Below the pieces are notes generated by a model that saw nothing but the letters and a program-made list of their open reading frames with translations, ran no database searches and was not told where the DNA came from. Below are positions 16,357 to 24,784 of a stretch of 64,000 nt of DNA, one piece after another. The translations under genes and the position numbers were made by a program. The first letter of the stretch is position 1. Every line of letters starts with the position of its first letter. The DNA is from Phytoactinopolyspora halotolerans (GTDB taxonomy: Bacteria; Actinomycetota; Actinomycetes; Jiangellales; Jiangellaceae): NCBI RefSeq assembly GCF_010550675.1, contig NZ_JAAGOA010000009.1, positions 1-64,000 on the forward strand, read 5' to 3'.

Positions 16357-17688
16357 ATGACACCTTCGCCGACACCAGCACGTGGTTCCCGCCCCGATGC
16401 CGAGGTGGTGGATCTCTGCCGGGATCTCATCCGGATCGACACCAGCAACTTCGGTGACAGTAGCGGACCCGGTGAGCGAGCCGCGGCCGAGTACGTCGCA
16501 GGGCAGCTCTCCGACGTGGGGCTGGAGACGGTTGTCGTCGAGTCCGAGCCGGGCCGGACGTCGGTGGTGACACGGATCGAGGGCGCGGACCCGAGCCGGA
16601 CCGATGCATTGCTGATCCACGGCCACCTGGATGTCGTCCCGGCGGATGCCGCGGACTGGACTCACCATCCGTTCTCCGGTGAGATCGCCGACGGCTGCGT
16701 CTGGGGACGCGGCGCGGTGGACATGAAAGACATGGACGCGATGGTGCTCTCGGTGGTGCGCGATCGGGTACGGGCCGGTCGACTGCCGGACCGGCCGGTT
16801 GTGCTGGCCTTTCTCGCCGACGAGGAGGCCGGCGGCGGGCTCGGCGCGCACTGGGCGGTCGATCACCACCCCGAACTCTTCGAGGGTGTGACCGAGGCGA
16901 TCGGTGAGGTCGGCGGGTTCAGCCTGACCGTCCGCGACGACCTGCGCCTGTACCTGATCGAGACGGCCCAGAAGGGCATCGCCTGGATGCGGCTGACCGT
17001 CGACGGCACGGCCGGTCACGGGTCGATGCTGTCCCACGACAACGCGGTCACCGAGCTGGCCGAGGCGGTAGGCCGGCTGGGCCGGTACGAATGGCCGGTG
17101 CGGATCACGCCGGCCGTGCGCGCGTTTCTGGACGCGGCGGGCGAGGCACTCGGCGTCGAGCTCGATCCGGAGGATCCCGAGTCGTTGTTGAAGACGCTGG
17201 GCAACGTCGGGCGGATCGTCGGCGCCACGGTCCGCAACACGACCAACCCGACGATGCTCCAGGCCGGGTACAAGCACAACGTCATCCCGGGGAAGGCCGA
17301 GGCGAGGGTCGACGGGCGGTTCTTGCCGGGCTACCAGGAGGAGTTCGAGGCGACCCTGGACGAGGTGCTGGGGCCGCGCGTGCGGCGGGAGTATCTCGTA
17401 CACGACATCGCCGTCGAGACGGAGTTCAGCGGATCGCTGGTGGACGCGATGAGTACCGCATTGATGGCCGAGGACCCCGGCGCGCGGACCGTTCCGTACT
17501 GCCTCTCCGGTGGCACCGACGCCAAGTCGTTCAGCACGCTCGGCATCCGTTGCTTCGGGTTCGCGCCGCTCCGGCTGCCACCGGATCTGGACTTCGCCGG
17601 CATGTTCCACGGCGTCGACGAGCGTGTCCCGACCGAGAGCCTGCAGTTCGGTGCTCGCGTGCTCGACCGTTTCCTCGATCTCACCTGA
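16357..17688 (+). CDS. M20/M25/M40 family metallopeptidase
   Basis: 443 residues. Metal-site motifs in order: ALLIHGHLDVVPAD (His and catalytic Asp), GRGAVDMKDMDAM (bridging Asp) and FLADEEAGGGLGAHW (catalytic Glu and metal Glu), then LQAGYKHNVIPGKAEARVDGRFLPG in the dimerisation domain and LSGGTDAKSFS near the C-terminus (His replaced by other residues around the last ligand). It is a cytoplasmic zinc amidase/dipeptidase related to ArgE/DapE; the natural substrate is not evident. The stop codon forms part of the hairpin shared with the convergent DUF5703 gene. Confidence 0.9.
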   Translation: MTPSPTPARGSRPDAEVVDLCRDLIRIDTSNFGDSSGPGERAAAEYVAGQLSDVGLETVVVESEPGRTSVVTRIEGADPSRTDALLIHGHLDVVPADAADWTHHPFSGEIADGCVWGRGAVDMKDMDAMVLSVVRDRVRAGRLPDRPVVLAFLADEEAGGGLGAHWAVDHHPELFEGVTEAIGEVGGFSLTVRDDLRLYLIETAQKGIAWMRLTVDGTAGHGSMLSHDNAVTELAEAVGRLGRYEWPVRITPAVRAFLDAAGEALGVELDPEDPESLLKTLGNVGRIVGATVRNTTNPTMLQAGYKHNVIPGKAEARVDGRFLPGYQEEFEATLDEVLGPRVRREYLVHDIAVETEFSGSLVDAMSTALMAEDPGARTVPYCLSGGTDAKSFSTLGIRCFGFAPLRLPPDLDFAGMFHGVDERVPTESLQFGARVLDRFLDLT

Positions 17689-17711
17689 CGCCCGCCATGC
17701 GTGAGGCGTCA
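17686..17711. terminator. Hairpin built from the two convergent stop codons
   Basis: TGACGCC (17686-17692) and GGCGTCA (17705-17711) form a perfect 7-bp stem. The first arm starts with the stop of the M20 peptidase gene, and the second contains the stop of DUF5703 on the other strand. Confidence 0.45.
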
Positions 17712-17939
17712 CATGGTGCGGCGCACGCGCAGGATCTTCCGGCGCAGGGTGACCTTGCAGGTGCCGTCGGCGTACCGGCGCAGCCGGGCGAGTTCCCAGC
17801 GGCCGTACTCGGCCTGTTCAGTAAGGAGTCTGCGGGTTGCGGAGCGGGACGAGCTGCGCGGAAGGAACAGATAGCGGAACTCGTACTCCGTGGCGCGGGC
17901 GAATCGAGAGCTGGTGTTCACCGCCACTGCATGTTCCAT
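17709..17939 (-). CDS. DUF5703 family protein
   Basis: 76 residues, very basic. The sequence carries EYEFRYLFLPRSSSRSATRRLLTEQAEYGRWELARLRRYADGTCKV in pieces typical of the actinobacterial DUF5703 family, which is usually encoded next to an M20 peptidase as here. Predicted small cytoplasmic protein, all-beta/alpha mix; no function known. Start ATG 17939; upstream lies a divergent unknown gene at 18021. Confidence 0.85.
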   Translation of the reverse strand: MEHAVAVNTSSRFARATEYEFRYLFLPRSSSRSATRRLLTEQAEYGRWELARLRRYADGTCKVTLRRKILRVRRTM

Positions 17940-18020
17940 TCACCTATCTTGCCATGTGCCGCTACGGATCGTACCGGTGAGCCTGCTCACGACCGCCGGA
18001 ACCATGTACGGTCGTGCATT

Positions 18021-18638
18021 GTGATCAGTGATGCCGACGATCGAACCCGCCTGCAGGCGGCGCTGGACAGCTTGACGGATGCGCTGGAGAACCACCTGGA
18101 GGCGTGTCTGGCGCGCACCGGCGAGGCGGACGTGGCGGTCCAGTCTGCCTACACGGCGCTGCGGCATGCCGCGGCCGCCTATGACGACCTCTTGTTCGAG
18201 CTTCGCGATGAGGTCACTCCGTGGGAGTTTCCCGAAGGCCCGCATGTCGACGTGGAGTACGAGGACGCCGACGCCGAGCCGGAGGCGGTCGGCGTGTTCG
18301 TACGGCGCGACTACGACATCGCTGAGACCGGTGAGCTGCTGCGAGCGGGCCGGGAGGCGTATGGCGAGCTCTATCCTGCGCAACCGGAGCAGGCGGCGGT
18401 CGCCGATGTCACGCATGCCGGCCGTGCGCTCTATCAACTCTTGCACGCCTACGGCGTGGACGGGCTCGACCAACGTGCCGAGAGCGCGGGGTTGCAGCCC
18501 AGGGGTGGAACGGTCTGGGTTCAGGAGCTCACCGACACAGACACCGACAGTCTCGTCGACGAGCCGTTCGGGGTGATCGACGACGAGATGCTCATCTACC
18601 GCCTCGACGAGGTGGTCGAGCGCGACGACGAGGCATGA
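18021..18638 (+). CDS. Conserved actinobacterial protein of unknown function
   Basis: 205 residues from GTG 18021. It is acidic and helical, with a long alpha-helical N-terminus (RTRLQAALDSLTDALENHLE, then SAYTALRHAAAAYDDLLFEL), a middle segment VDVEYEDADAEPEAVGVFVRRDYD, and a second helical part LYQLLHAYGVDGLDQRAESAG, ending in an acidic tail. No signal peptide or membrane segment. I do not recognise a characterised family. Its location beside DUF5703 and the M20 peptidase may be conserved in relatives. The frame remains open far upstream inside the peptidase gene, but that part is only a shadow. Confidence 0.75.
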   Translation: MISDADDRTRLQAALDSLTDALENHLEACLARTGEADVAVQSAYTALRHAAAAYDDLLFELRDEVTPWEFPEGPHVDVEYEDADAEPEAVGVFVRRDYDIAETGELLRAGREAYGELYPAQPEQAAVADVTHAGRALYQLLHAYGVDGLDQRAESAGLQPRGGTVWVQELTDTDTDSLVDEPFGVIDDEMLIYRLDEVVERDDEA

Positions 18639-18867
18639 CTCGATGACGGACGACCGCGACCACGATGGGCGACCCGTCGACCGGAAGCTCTAGATCGTCG
18701 TCCGAGGCCACGATCCACGGCGCTGCGACGGGTAACCGGCAAACGGTGAACCGGCGATGAGCGTCGTTCGCCTGCCGTTGGCGCCGTTGTCAGACCGGAG
18801 TGCGAGAGTGTGGCGGAAGGTCGGCCCGATCGGCCGGCATGTCTTTCGACGACAAGGAGCTTGCGGC

Positions 18868-20685
18868 ATGCGGGAGACTCGGCGATGGCGGTGGGTGCGG
18901 ACGATCGCGCTCGGGGCGTCGGTGGCGATGATGACCGCCACATTGCTCACTGTGACGCCGGCGGGCGCCGGGCCGGATATGGACGGGGCTTTCCGGGTCA
19001 ACCCCTATCTGCAGAACCCGTCGGCCGAGAGCATGACGATCACGTGGTTCACGACCACGTCCGACCCGGGCGAGCTGGAAGTGCGCGGGCCGGGGTTGCG
19101 AGGCGGCGCGGAGTTCACCACGCAGCCGACGCACGAGACGGCGCTGACGTACACCGAGGCGGAGCTGACGCAGGAGATCGCCGGTCTGGAACCGGGCTCG
19201 TGGCTGCACGAGGGCGAGAACTACAAACACACCGTCGACGTCACCGGCCTGCTGCCAGGAAAGCACTACACGTACCGCGTTCGCGCCGGTGACGCGACAT
19301 ACCGCGCGCATTTCACCACGGCGCCGAGCGCGGATCGGTGGAACAAGGTCCGGTTCGTCGCGCTGTCCGACTCCGAGACGGAGCCGCGCGGCCGGGTGCA
19401 GCGGCGGGAATGGGCACCGGGCGCGCTGGCGGACGGCAGCCGGTCGCGGCCCAGCGTCGAGCCGGGCAGCCTCTGGGACGAGACCTTCGGCACCACCGTG
19501 TTGTCCGGGGTGCGGACGCTGCGCTACATGCTCACCGAGGACGAGGGCTACCGGGAGAACCTGAAGGTCATCTCCGAACGCGACCCAGACTTCGTGATGA
19601 TGCCCGGCGATCTCGTCCAGGGCGGCGGCTACCAGCCGGCGTGGGACGAGTTCTTCCGGCACAACGCGGGGGAGTCCGGCAGCGGCCTGTCATACCGGCC
19701 GATCCTGCCGGCCATCGGCAACTGGGAGAACTTCGGGGCTCTCAACGGCGGTTACGGGACTCCGGATGACCGTTCGCCGGTGGTGCGTGGCCGCGAGAAA
19801 TACCACACCTACTTCGACTCGCCGGACAACGGCACGGCGGCGCACCGGGACAACTATTACCGCGTCGATTACGGCCCGGTCACGGTCATCACGCTGGACA
19901 GTTCCAACGGCGAGCCGGACGACGCGCCCGGCAACTACCCGGATGACGCGAAGGCGACCGGGCAGGAGTATCGCGGGCCGGGTTCCGATACCCAGAACAA
20001 CTACACACGTGCGGAGTACGAGGCCGCCGGCGGGACCGACCTGGCCGACTTCAACCGCGGGAGCGTCCAGTGGCAATGGGCGGAGGAACAGCTGGCGGAC
20101 GCGCGCGAGCAGGGGCGGATCGTGTTCGTCCAGTTCCACCACTCGGCCTACAGTAGCGGCGAGCACGGCTTGCCGATGTATCACGAGCTGACCAGTGGCC
20201 AGGGCGGCACACCGATGCGCCAGTACCACGAGTTGTTCGAGGCATACGGGGTCACAGCGGTGCTGTCCGGCCACAGCGAGATGTTCGAACGGAGCTTCGT
20301 CGACTCCGACGGCGACGGTGTGGGCGTCCAGTATTACGACGTCGGCGTCGCCGGGGACGGTCTGCGGGGGGACCGCCGGAACGGTGCGTCATTGAACGAC
20401 CCGCTCCTGAAGTACAACCCGTACAGTCAGTGGACCGCCGATCAGAGCGAGCCGGAGCGCTGGGAGTCCGTGGATGGTGTTCTCCAGCTGGTCGAGGGTG
20501 GCAAGCACTACGGCCACCTCGAGGTTGATGTCGAACGCCTGCGGGACGGCGCCCGTGTGACGCTTACCCCGGTGTACGTCTTTCCGGTGCTCAACACCGA
20601 CTACGAGCTGGAGCGCACGGAACGTCGGGAGTACGGGGACGCGGTCACGTTGGAGTTGGACGCCGACGGGCGGGTGCGCGGCTGA
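18868..20685 (+). CDS. Secreted metallophosphoesterase-like protein (purple-acid-phosphatase type) with altered metal motifs
   Basis: 605 residues. The ATG at 18868 is preceded by AAGGAG eight bases upstream. A Tat/Sec-like signal peptide with RR and a hydrophobic run ends near Ala34. An N-terminal fibronectin-like domain (FRVNPYLQNPSAESMTITWF, about 41-152) is followed by the phosphoesterase domain: ALSDSETE around 168, MPGDLVQGGGYQ at 245, AIGNWEN at 284-288, FVQFHHSAYS at 421-428 and LSGHSEMFER at 467-475. The canonical GNHE and GHxH blocks here read GNWE and GHSE, so two histidines are replaced. A DxDxDG calcium-loop-like motif (DSDGDGVGVQ) lies at 479. Either the metal site is unusual or the enzyme has another specificity. 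It is probably extracellular or wall-associated. Confidence 0.85.
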   Translation: MRETRRWRWVRTIALGASVAMMTATLLTVTPAGAGPDMDGAFRVNPYLQNPSAESMTITWFTTTSDPGELEVRGPGLRGGAEFTTQPTHETALTYTEAELTQEIAGLEPGSWLHEGENYKHTVDVTGLLPGKHYTYRVRAGDATYRAHFTTAPSADRWNKVRFVALSDSETEPRGRVQRREWAPGALADGSRSRPSVEPGSLWDETFGTTVLSGVRTLRYMLTEDEGYRENLKVISERDPDFVMMPGDLVQGGGYQPAWDEFFRHNAGESGSGLSYRPILPAIGNWENFGALNGGYGTPDDRSPVVRGREKYHTYFDSPDNGTAAHRDNYYRVDYGPVTVITLDSSNGEPDDAPGNYPDDAKATGQEYRGPGSDTQNNYTRAEYEAAGGTDLADFNRGSVQWQWAEEQLADAREQGRIVFVQFHHSAYSSGEHGLPMYHELTSGQGGTPMRQYHELFEAYGVTAVLSGHSEMFERSFVDSDGDGVGVQYYDVGVAGDGLRGDRRNGASLNDPLLKYNPYSQWTADQSEPERWESVDGVLQLVEGGKHYGHLEVDVERLRDGARVTLTPVYVFPVLNTDYELERTERREYGDAVTLELDADGRVRG

Positions 20686-20693
20686 CGCCGAGT

Positions 20694-20737
20694 CGGACCG
20701 CGTGTGCGAGCGAGCCGAGCCTCGGCCGGCTGGTCCG
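20694..20737. terminator. Hairpin between the metallophosphatase and aldo/keto reductase genes
   Basis: CGGACC (20694-20699) pairs with GGTCCG (20732-20737), with an inner GCCGAG-C-CTCGGC hairpin at 20714-20726. Convergent genes flank it. Confidence 0.4.
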
Positions 20738-20747
20738 CTGCGTGTGC

Positions 20748-21701
20748 CTACGCCGCGGCGGCAGAGACCTCGTCCAAGGCCGTGCGGATCTCGTCCGGTA
20801 GCTCGATGTCGTCGGAGGCCAATTGGGTCCGTAACTGAGTGGTGGTGCGGGCGCCGAGCAGCGGTGCGGCGACGCCCGGCCGGTCCCGCACCCACGCCAG
20901 GGCCACCTGGAGCGGCTGGACACCGAGGCCGTCGGCGGCAGTGCAGACGGCCTCGACGATCTGCCGTGAGCGTGCGTCGAGATACTGGTCGACGAACCCC
21001 GCCATGTGCGAGGCCGCGGCCCGCGAGTCGGCCGGCGTACCGCGGCGGTATTTTCCGGTCAGCACGCCGCGACCGAGCGGTGACCAGGGCAGCAGGCCGA
21101 TGCCGAACTGCCGCGCGGCCGGCACCACCTCACGTTCCACACCGCGCTGGACCAGAGAGTATTCGACCTGCGTGGAGATGATCGACGTCCGGCCGGGAGC
21201 CGCGGCCTGATGCGCTGCGGCCCACGCGGTCTGCCACCCGGCGTAGTTGGACACGCCGACGTACCGGGCGCGCCCGGTGGCCACCGCGTAGTCCAAGGCG
21301 CTGAGCGTTTCTTCCAGGGGCGTCCCATCGTGCCAGGTGTGCACCTGCCAGAGGTCGACGTAGTCGACGTCGAGCCGGTCCAGCGAGTCGTCGAGCTGAT
21401 CCAGCAGCATCTTGCGGGAGACGTCGTCGACGTCCTGGCCGAACGGGCCGGATCGGCCCGCCTTGGTGGCGATGACGACGTCGGCCCGGGGCACGCTCTT
21501 ATCGAGTAGCCGGCCGAGTAACTCCTCGCTGGCTCCCTCGCCGTACGACGCGGCGGTGTCGATGAGCGTCCCGCCGGCTTCGACGAAGATCTCCAACTGT
21601 TCCCGGGCGTCGTGCTCGTCGGTGTCCCGGCCCCAGGTCAGCGTGCCCAACGCGTAGCGCGACACGCGGAGTCCGCTTCTGCCCAGTCGTCGCAGTTCCA
21701 C
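20748..21701 (-). CDS. Aldo/keto reductase
   Basis: 317 residues from GTG 21701. The tetrad of the family can be placed: Asp and Tyr in LIDTAASYGEGASEELLG, Lys in VVIATKAGRSG, and His in DLWQVHTWHDGTPLEE. ISTQVEYSLVQRGVE and GIGLLPWSPLGRGVLTGKYRRG are also typical. It is an NADPH-dependent reductase of the Kvbeta/YajO-like branch; the substrate is unknown. Divergent from uppP with 117 bp between the starts. Confidence 0.9.
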   Translation of the reverse strand: MELRRLGRSGLRVSRYALGTLTWGRDTDEHDAREQLEIFVEAGGTLIDTAASYGEGASEELLGRLLDKSVPRADVVIATKAGRSGPFGQDVDDVSRKMLLDQLDDSLDRLDVDYVDLWQVHTWHDGTPLEETLSALDYAVATGRARYVGVSNYAGWQTAWAAAHQAAAPGRTSIISTQVEYSLVQRGVEREVVPAARQFGIGLLPWSPLGRGVLTGKYRRGTPADSRAAASHMAGFVDQYLDARSRQIVEAVCTAADGLGVQPLQVALAWVRDRPGVAAPLLGARTTTQLRTQLASDDIELPDEIRTALDEVSAAAA

Positions 21702-21818
21702 ACGGCGAGAGTACCGGCTTTGCCAGCGTCGGCTGTGCAAACGCGGCCGGTTAAGGTGGTGCGGTGCGGTGTTGCATCTCCCGCACCCGTGATCAGCCGT
21801 GATAGGAGCACCACACGC

Positions 21819-22757
21819 ATGGAATGGTTCCAGGCCGTCGTCCTCGGCGTGCTGCAGGGACTCACCGAGTTCCTCCCCATCTCGTCCAGTGCGCATCTGC
21901 GGATCTACCCGCAGCTGTTCGGGTGGGAGGACCCGGGTGCGGCGTTCACGGCCGTCACACAGATCGGCACCGAAACCGCGGTGATCCTGTACTTCATCAA
22001 GGACATCTGGCGGATCATCCGGGCGTGGTCGCTCTCGGTCTTCCGGCGGGGCACGGCGTTGGAGCCGGAGCGAGCCGAGGAGATGGCCGCCGCCGGGGCG
22101 GGCGGGGCGGCCGGCCCGCGTCGGCGGCGGCGGCTTGCACGGACCGGAGCTGTGGCCCCTGGCGTCTACGATCCGGCGGAAGCCCGGATGGGCTGGTACG
22201 TGATCATCGGCACGATTCCTATCGTGATCTGCGGTATCACGTTCAAGGACGTGATCGAACACGACTTCCGGTCACTGTGGGTCGTCGGCACCACCCTCGT
22301 GGTCCTCGGCATCATCCTCGGCATCTCGGACCGGGTCGGCCGGAAGGATCGGATGGCGGACCAGTTGAACCTGCGCGACGCCGTCCTGGTGGGACTCGCA
22401 CAGGCTCTCGCCCTGGTTCCCGGGGTCTCCCGGTCGGGCGCGTCGATCAGTATGGGCCTGCTGCTCGGGCTGGACCGGGCGACCGCCGCACGCTTCGCGT
22501 TCCTGCTGGCCATTCCGGCCGTGATGGGGGCGGGCATCTACGAGTGGCCGTCGGCCATGGACGAAGGCTCGGTCTACGGGATGGGACCGACGATCTTGGC
22601 CACCGTGGTGTCGTTCTTCGCCGGCTATGCCGTCATCGCGTGGCTGATGCGGTGGTTGGAGCGGCGCTCTTTCGCACCGTTCGTGCTGTACCGGATCGCG
22701 CTCGGCGGGCTGACGCTTCTCCTCCTGGCGACCGGGACGTTGAGCGAGTTCGCCTGA
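21819..22757 (+). CDS. uppP: Undecaprenyl-diphosphate phosphatase (UppP/BacA)
   Basis: 312 residues, polytopic membrane protein that recycles undecaprenyl pyrophosphate to the monophosphate carrier for cell wall synthesis. Active-site blocks: QGLTEFLPISSSAHLRIYP (13-31, with Glu and Ser residues) and ALVPGVSRSGASISMGLLLGLD (199-220). Between the second and third helices it has a 40-residue cytoplasmic insert rich in Ala, Gly and Arg (about 78-120), accounting for its length over the ~275-residue norm. The ATG is selected because the first helix starts directly. It has GGAG at 21806-21809. Confidence 0.94.
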   Translation: MEWFQAVVLGVLQGLTEFLPISSSAHLRIYPQLFGWEDPGAAFTAVTQIGTETAVILYFIKDIWRIIRAWSLSVFRRGTALEPERAEEMAAAGAGGAAGPRRRRRLARTGAVAPGVYDPAEARMGWYVIIGTIPIVICGITFKDVIEHDFRSLWVVGTTLVVLGIILGISDRVGRKDRMADQLNLRDAVLVGLAQALALVPGVSRSGASISMGLLLGLDRATAARFAFLLAIPAVMGAGIYEWPSAMDEGSVYGMGPTILATVVSFFAGYAVIAWLMRWLERRSFAPFVLYRIALGGLTLLLLATGTLSEFA

Positions 22758-22794
22758 CAAGCGCATCGACGCAGGACACAAAACGATCGCGCGA

Positions 22795-22811
22795 CGTCCG
22801 GGTTCCGGACG
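22795..22811 (+). terminator. Short hairpin terminator after uppP
   Basis: CGTCCGG (22795-22801) and CCGGACG (22805-22811) form a perfect 7-bp stem with a three-base loop, followed by ATTTA. Confidence 0.6.
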
Positions 22812-22991
22812 ATTTACGACCGCCCGTTGAGAATTCGTGATGTTTTGTCGTCTGAACTCCGGAAACTAGTCACAAGTTGGTTGCGGTGTGCCCCTAGCCA
22901 TGCTGCAAACTTGCCGTAGCCGATCCGTCGGCCTAGAAAGGGGGGCCAGGGTGGCGGAAATGCGACACAATCAGGAGGGTTGGTATCCCCA

Positions 22992-24686
22992 ATGCGTAAC
23001 TCTGCGCGAAAGGCGAGCCTGGCGGCTATCACCGCTTTAGCGCTCGCGCTTGCCGCATGCGGTGGTGACGACGACGATGAGGGCGGCGACACCGGCAGCG
23101 GCGACAGTGGCGACGGCGACACCGGTGAAGCCACAGGTGGCGAGTTCAGCACGTACATCGGCGAGCCCGAGAATCCGCTGATCCCTGGTAATACGAATGA
23201 GACCGAAGGTGGCCAGATCGTGGACTCGCTGTTCACGGGCCTTGTCACGTACAACTCCGACACGTACGAGATGGAGTTCAACGGCGTCGCGGAGTCGATC
23301 GAGTCCGACGACCAGCAGACGTGGACCGTCACGCTGAAGGACGGATGGACGTTCCACGACGGCAGCCCGGTGACGGCGGAGTCGTTCGTCGACGCCTGGA
23401 ACTGGACCGCCTACGGTCCCAACGGCGCGGGTAACTCGTACTTCTTCGCGAACATCGAGGGCTACGACGAGTTGCAAGGTGTCGTCGAGACCGATGACGA
23501 GGGCAACACCGAGGTGGTCGAGGAGCCGTCCGCCGAGGAGATGTCCGGCCTGGAGGTCGTCGATGAGCGGACCTTCACGGTGACGCTGAAGGACCCGTTC
23601 TCCATCTTCCCGATGACCACCGGCTACACGGCCTTCTATCCGCTGCCGGAAGCCTTCTTCGAGGACGAGGAGGCGTTCGGCCGGCAGCCGATCGGCAACG
23701 GCCCGTTCATGGCGAACGAGGAGTTCGTGCCGGGCCAGGGCATCACCCTCGACCGGTACGAGGACTACGCCGGTGACGACGCCGCTCAAGCGGACCGCGT
23801 CGAGCTGCGCGTGTACGCGGACGAGAACACCGGCTACACCGACGTGCAGGCCGGCAACCTCGACATCAGCGACACCCTCCCCGTCAGCGCGATCGGCACC
23901 GGGCCGGACGAGTGGGGCGATCGGTGGGTGGAGAGCCCGCGTGGCGACATGACCCCACTGGCGTTCCCGACCTACGACGAGCGCTACTCGGACCCGAGGG
24001 TCCGGCAGGCGTTCGCGATGGCGATCAACCGGGAGGCGATCACCGAGGCGATCTTCGAGGGCTCGCGGACGCCGGCGAACTCCTGGGCCTCCCCGGTGGT
24101 GGAGGGATACCGCGAGGACGCGTGCGAGTTCAACACCTTCGATCCCGACCGTGCGAACGAGCTGCTGGACGAGACCGATTTCGACCGGAGCGAGCCGATC
24201 GACCTCTGGTTCAACTCCGGCGCCGGACACGACCAGTGGGTTGAGGCGGTCGGCAACCAGCTGCGGGACAACCTGGGGATCTCCGACTACAACCTGGAGA
24301 GCCTGGACTTCGCCGAGTACCTCCCGCTCCGGGACGACCAGGGGATGACAGGCCCGTACCGGGCCGGCTGGGTGATGGACTACCCGCACATCCAGAACTT
24401 CCTGGAGCCGCTGTACTCCGAGTCCGCGCTGCCTCCGGCTGGTGCGAATGACACGTACTTCACGAACGAGGAGTTCGACAGCCTGATCTCCGAGGCCAAC
24501 CAGGCGGACGACCCCGACGAGGCCGTCTCGCTCTACCAGCAGGCCGAGGACATCCTGTGCCAGGAGATGCCGTCGACGCCGCTCTTCTACGGTGTGAACC
24601 AGCTGGTCCACACCGAGCGCGTGGACAACGTCACCATCAACGCATTTTCCCGGATCGAGCTGCAGAGCGTCACCGTCGTCGAGTGA
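22992..24686 (+). CDS. Peptide-type ABC transporter substrate-binding lipoprotein (SBP family 5)
   Basis: 564 residues. The ATG at 22992 is preferred (AGGAGGG at 22973-22979); a TTG at 22980 in frame is less likely. A signal sequence ends in the lipobox LAAC (Cys23), followed by an acidic Gly/Asp/Ser linker. Mature domain features of OppA/DppA proteins are NETEGGQIVDSLFTGLVTY, WTFHDGSPVTAESFVDAWNW, PLPEAFFEDEEAF, and DPRVRQAFAMAINREAI with the AINR helix. Heads a five-gene importer with two permeases and two ATPases. It resembles oligopeptide-binding proteins, but ligand cannot be stated. Confidence 0.93.
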   Translation: MRNSARKASLAAITALALALAACGGDDDDEGGDTGSGDSGDGDTGEATGGEFSTYIGEPENPLIPGNTNETEGGQIVDSLFTGLVTYNSDTYEMEFNGVAESIESDDQQTWTVTLKDGWTFHDGSPVTAESFVDAWNWTAYGPNGAGNSYFFANIEGYDELQGVVETDDEGNTEVVEEPSAEEMSGLEVVDERTFTVTLKDPFSIFPMTTGYTAFYPLPEAFFEDEEAFGRQPIGNGPFMANEEFVPGQGITLDRYEDYAGDDAAQADRVELRVYADENTGYTDVQAGNLDISDTLPVSAIGTGPDEWGDRWVESPRGDMTPLAFPTYDERYSDPRVRQAFAMAINREAITEAIFEGSRTPANSWASPVVEGYREDACEFNTFDPDRANELLDETDFDRSEPIDLWFNSGAGHDQWVEAVGNQLRDNLGISDYNLESLDFAEYLPLRDDQGMTGPYRAGWVMDYPHIQNFLEPLYSESALPPAGANDTYFTNEEFDSLISEANQADDPDEAVSLYQQAEDILCQEMPSTPLFYGVNQLVHTERVDNVTINAFSRIELQSVTVVE

Positions 24687-24709
24687 CCGTGCGGCTCTGA
24701 ATCCTCATC

Positions 24710-24747
24710 GGTTGAGGTGCGTCCCAGGGGTGGGGCGCACCTCAACC
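24710..24747 (+). promoter_or_regulatory. Intercistronic hairpin between the binding-protein and permease genes
   Basis: A 16-bp stem (24710-24725 with 24732-24747, one G-U pair in the RNA) has a six-base loop. It lies 24 bp after the binding-protein stop and 38 bp before the first permease. Such hairpins commonly protect the upstream mRNA and reduce permease expression so that binding protein is in excess. There is no T-run, so full termination is not required. Confidence 0.65.
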
Positions 24748-24784
24748 ATGAGTAATGTGTTGACTGGCAAGGCTAGGGAGGAGC

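Noticed and set aside
23037-24611. 524-codon minus-strand frame opposite the peptide-binding protein
   Set aside because: Mirror frame of a clear SBP family 5 gene. The same applies to minus frames at 16258-17712, 31155-33074, 55641-57542 and 57623-59566.
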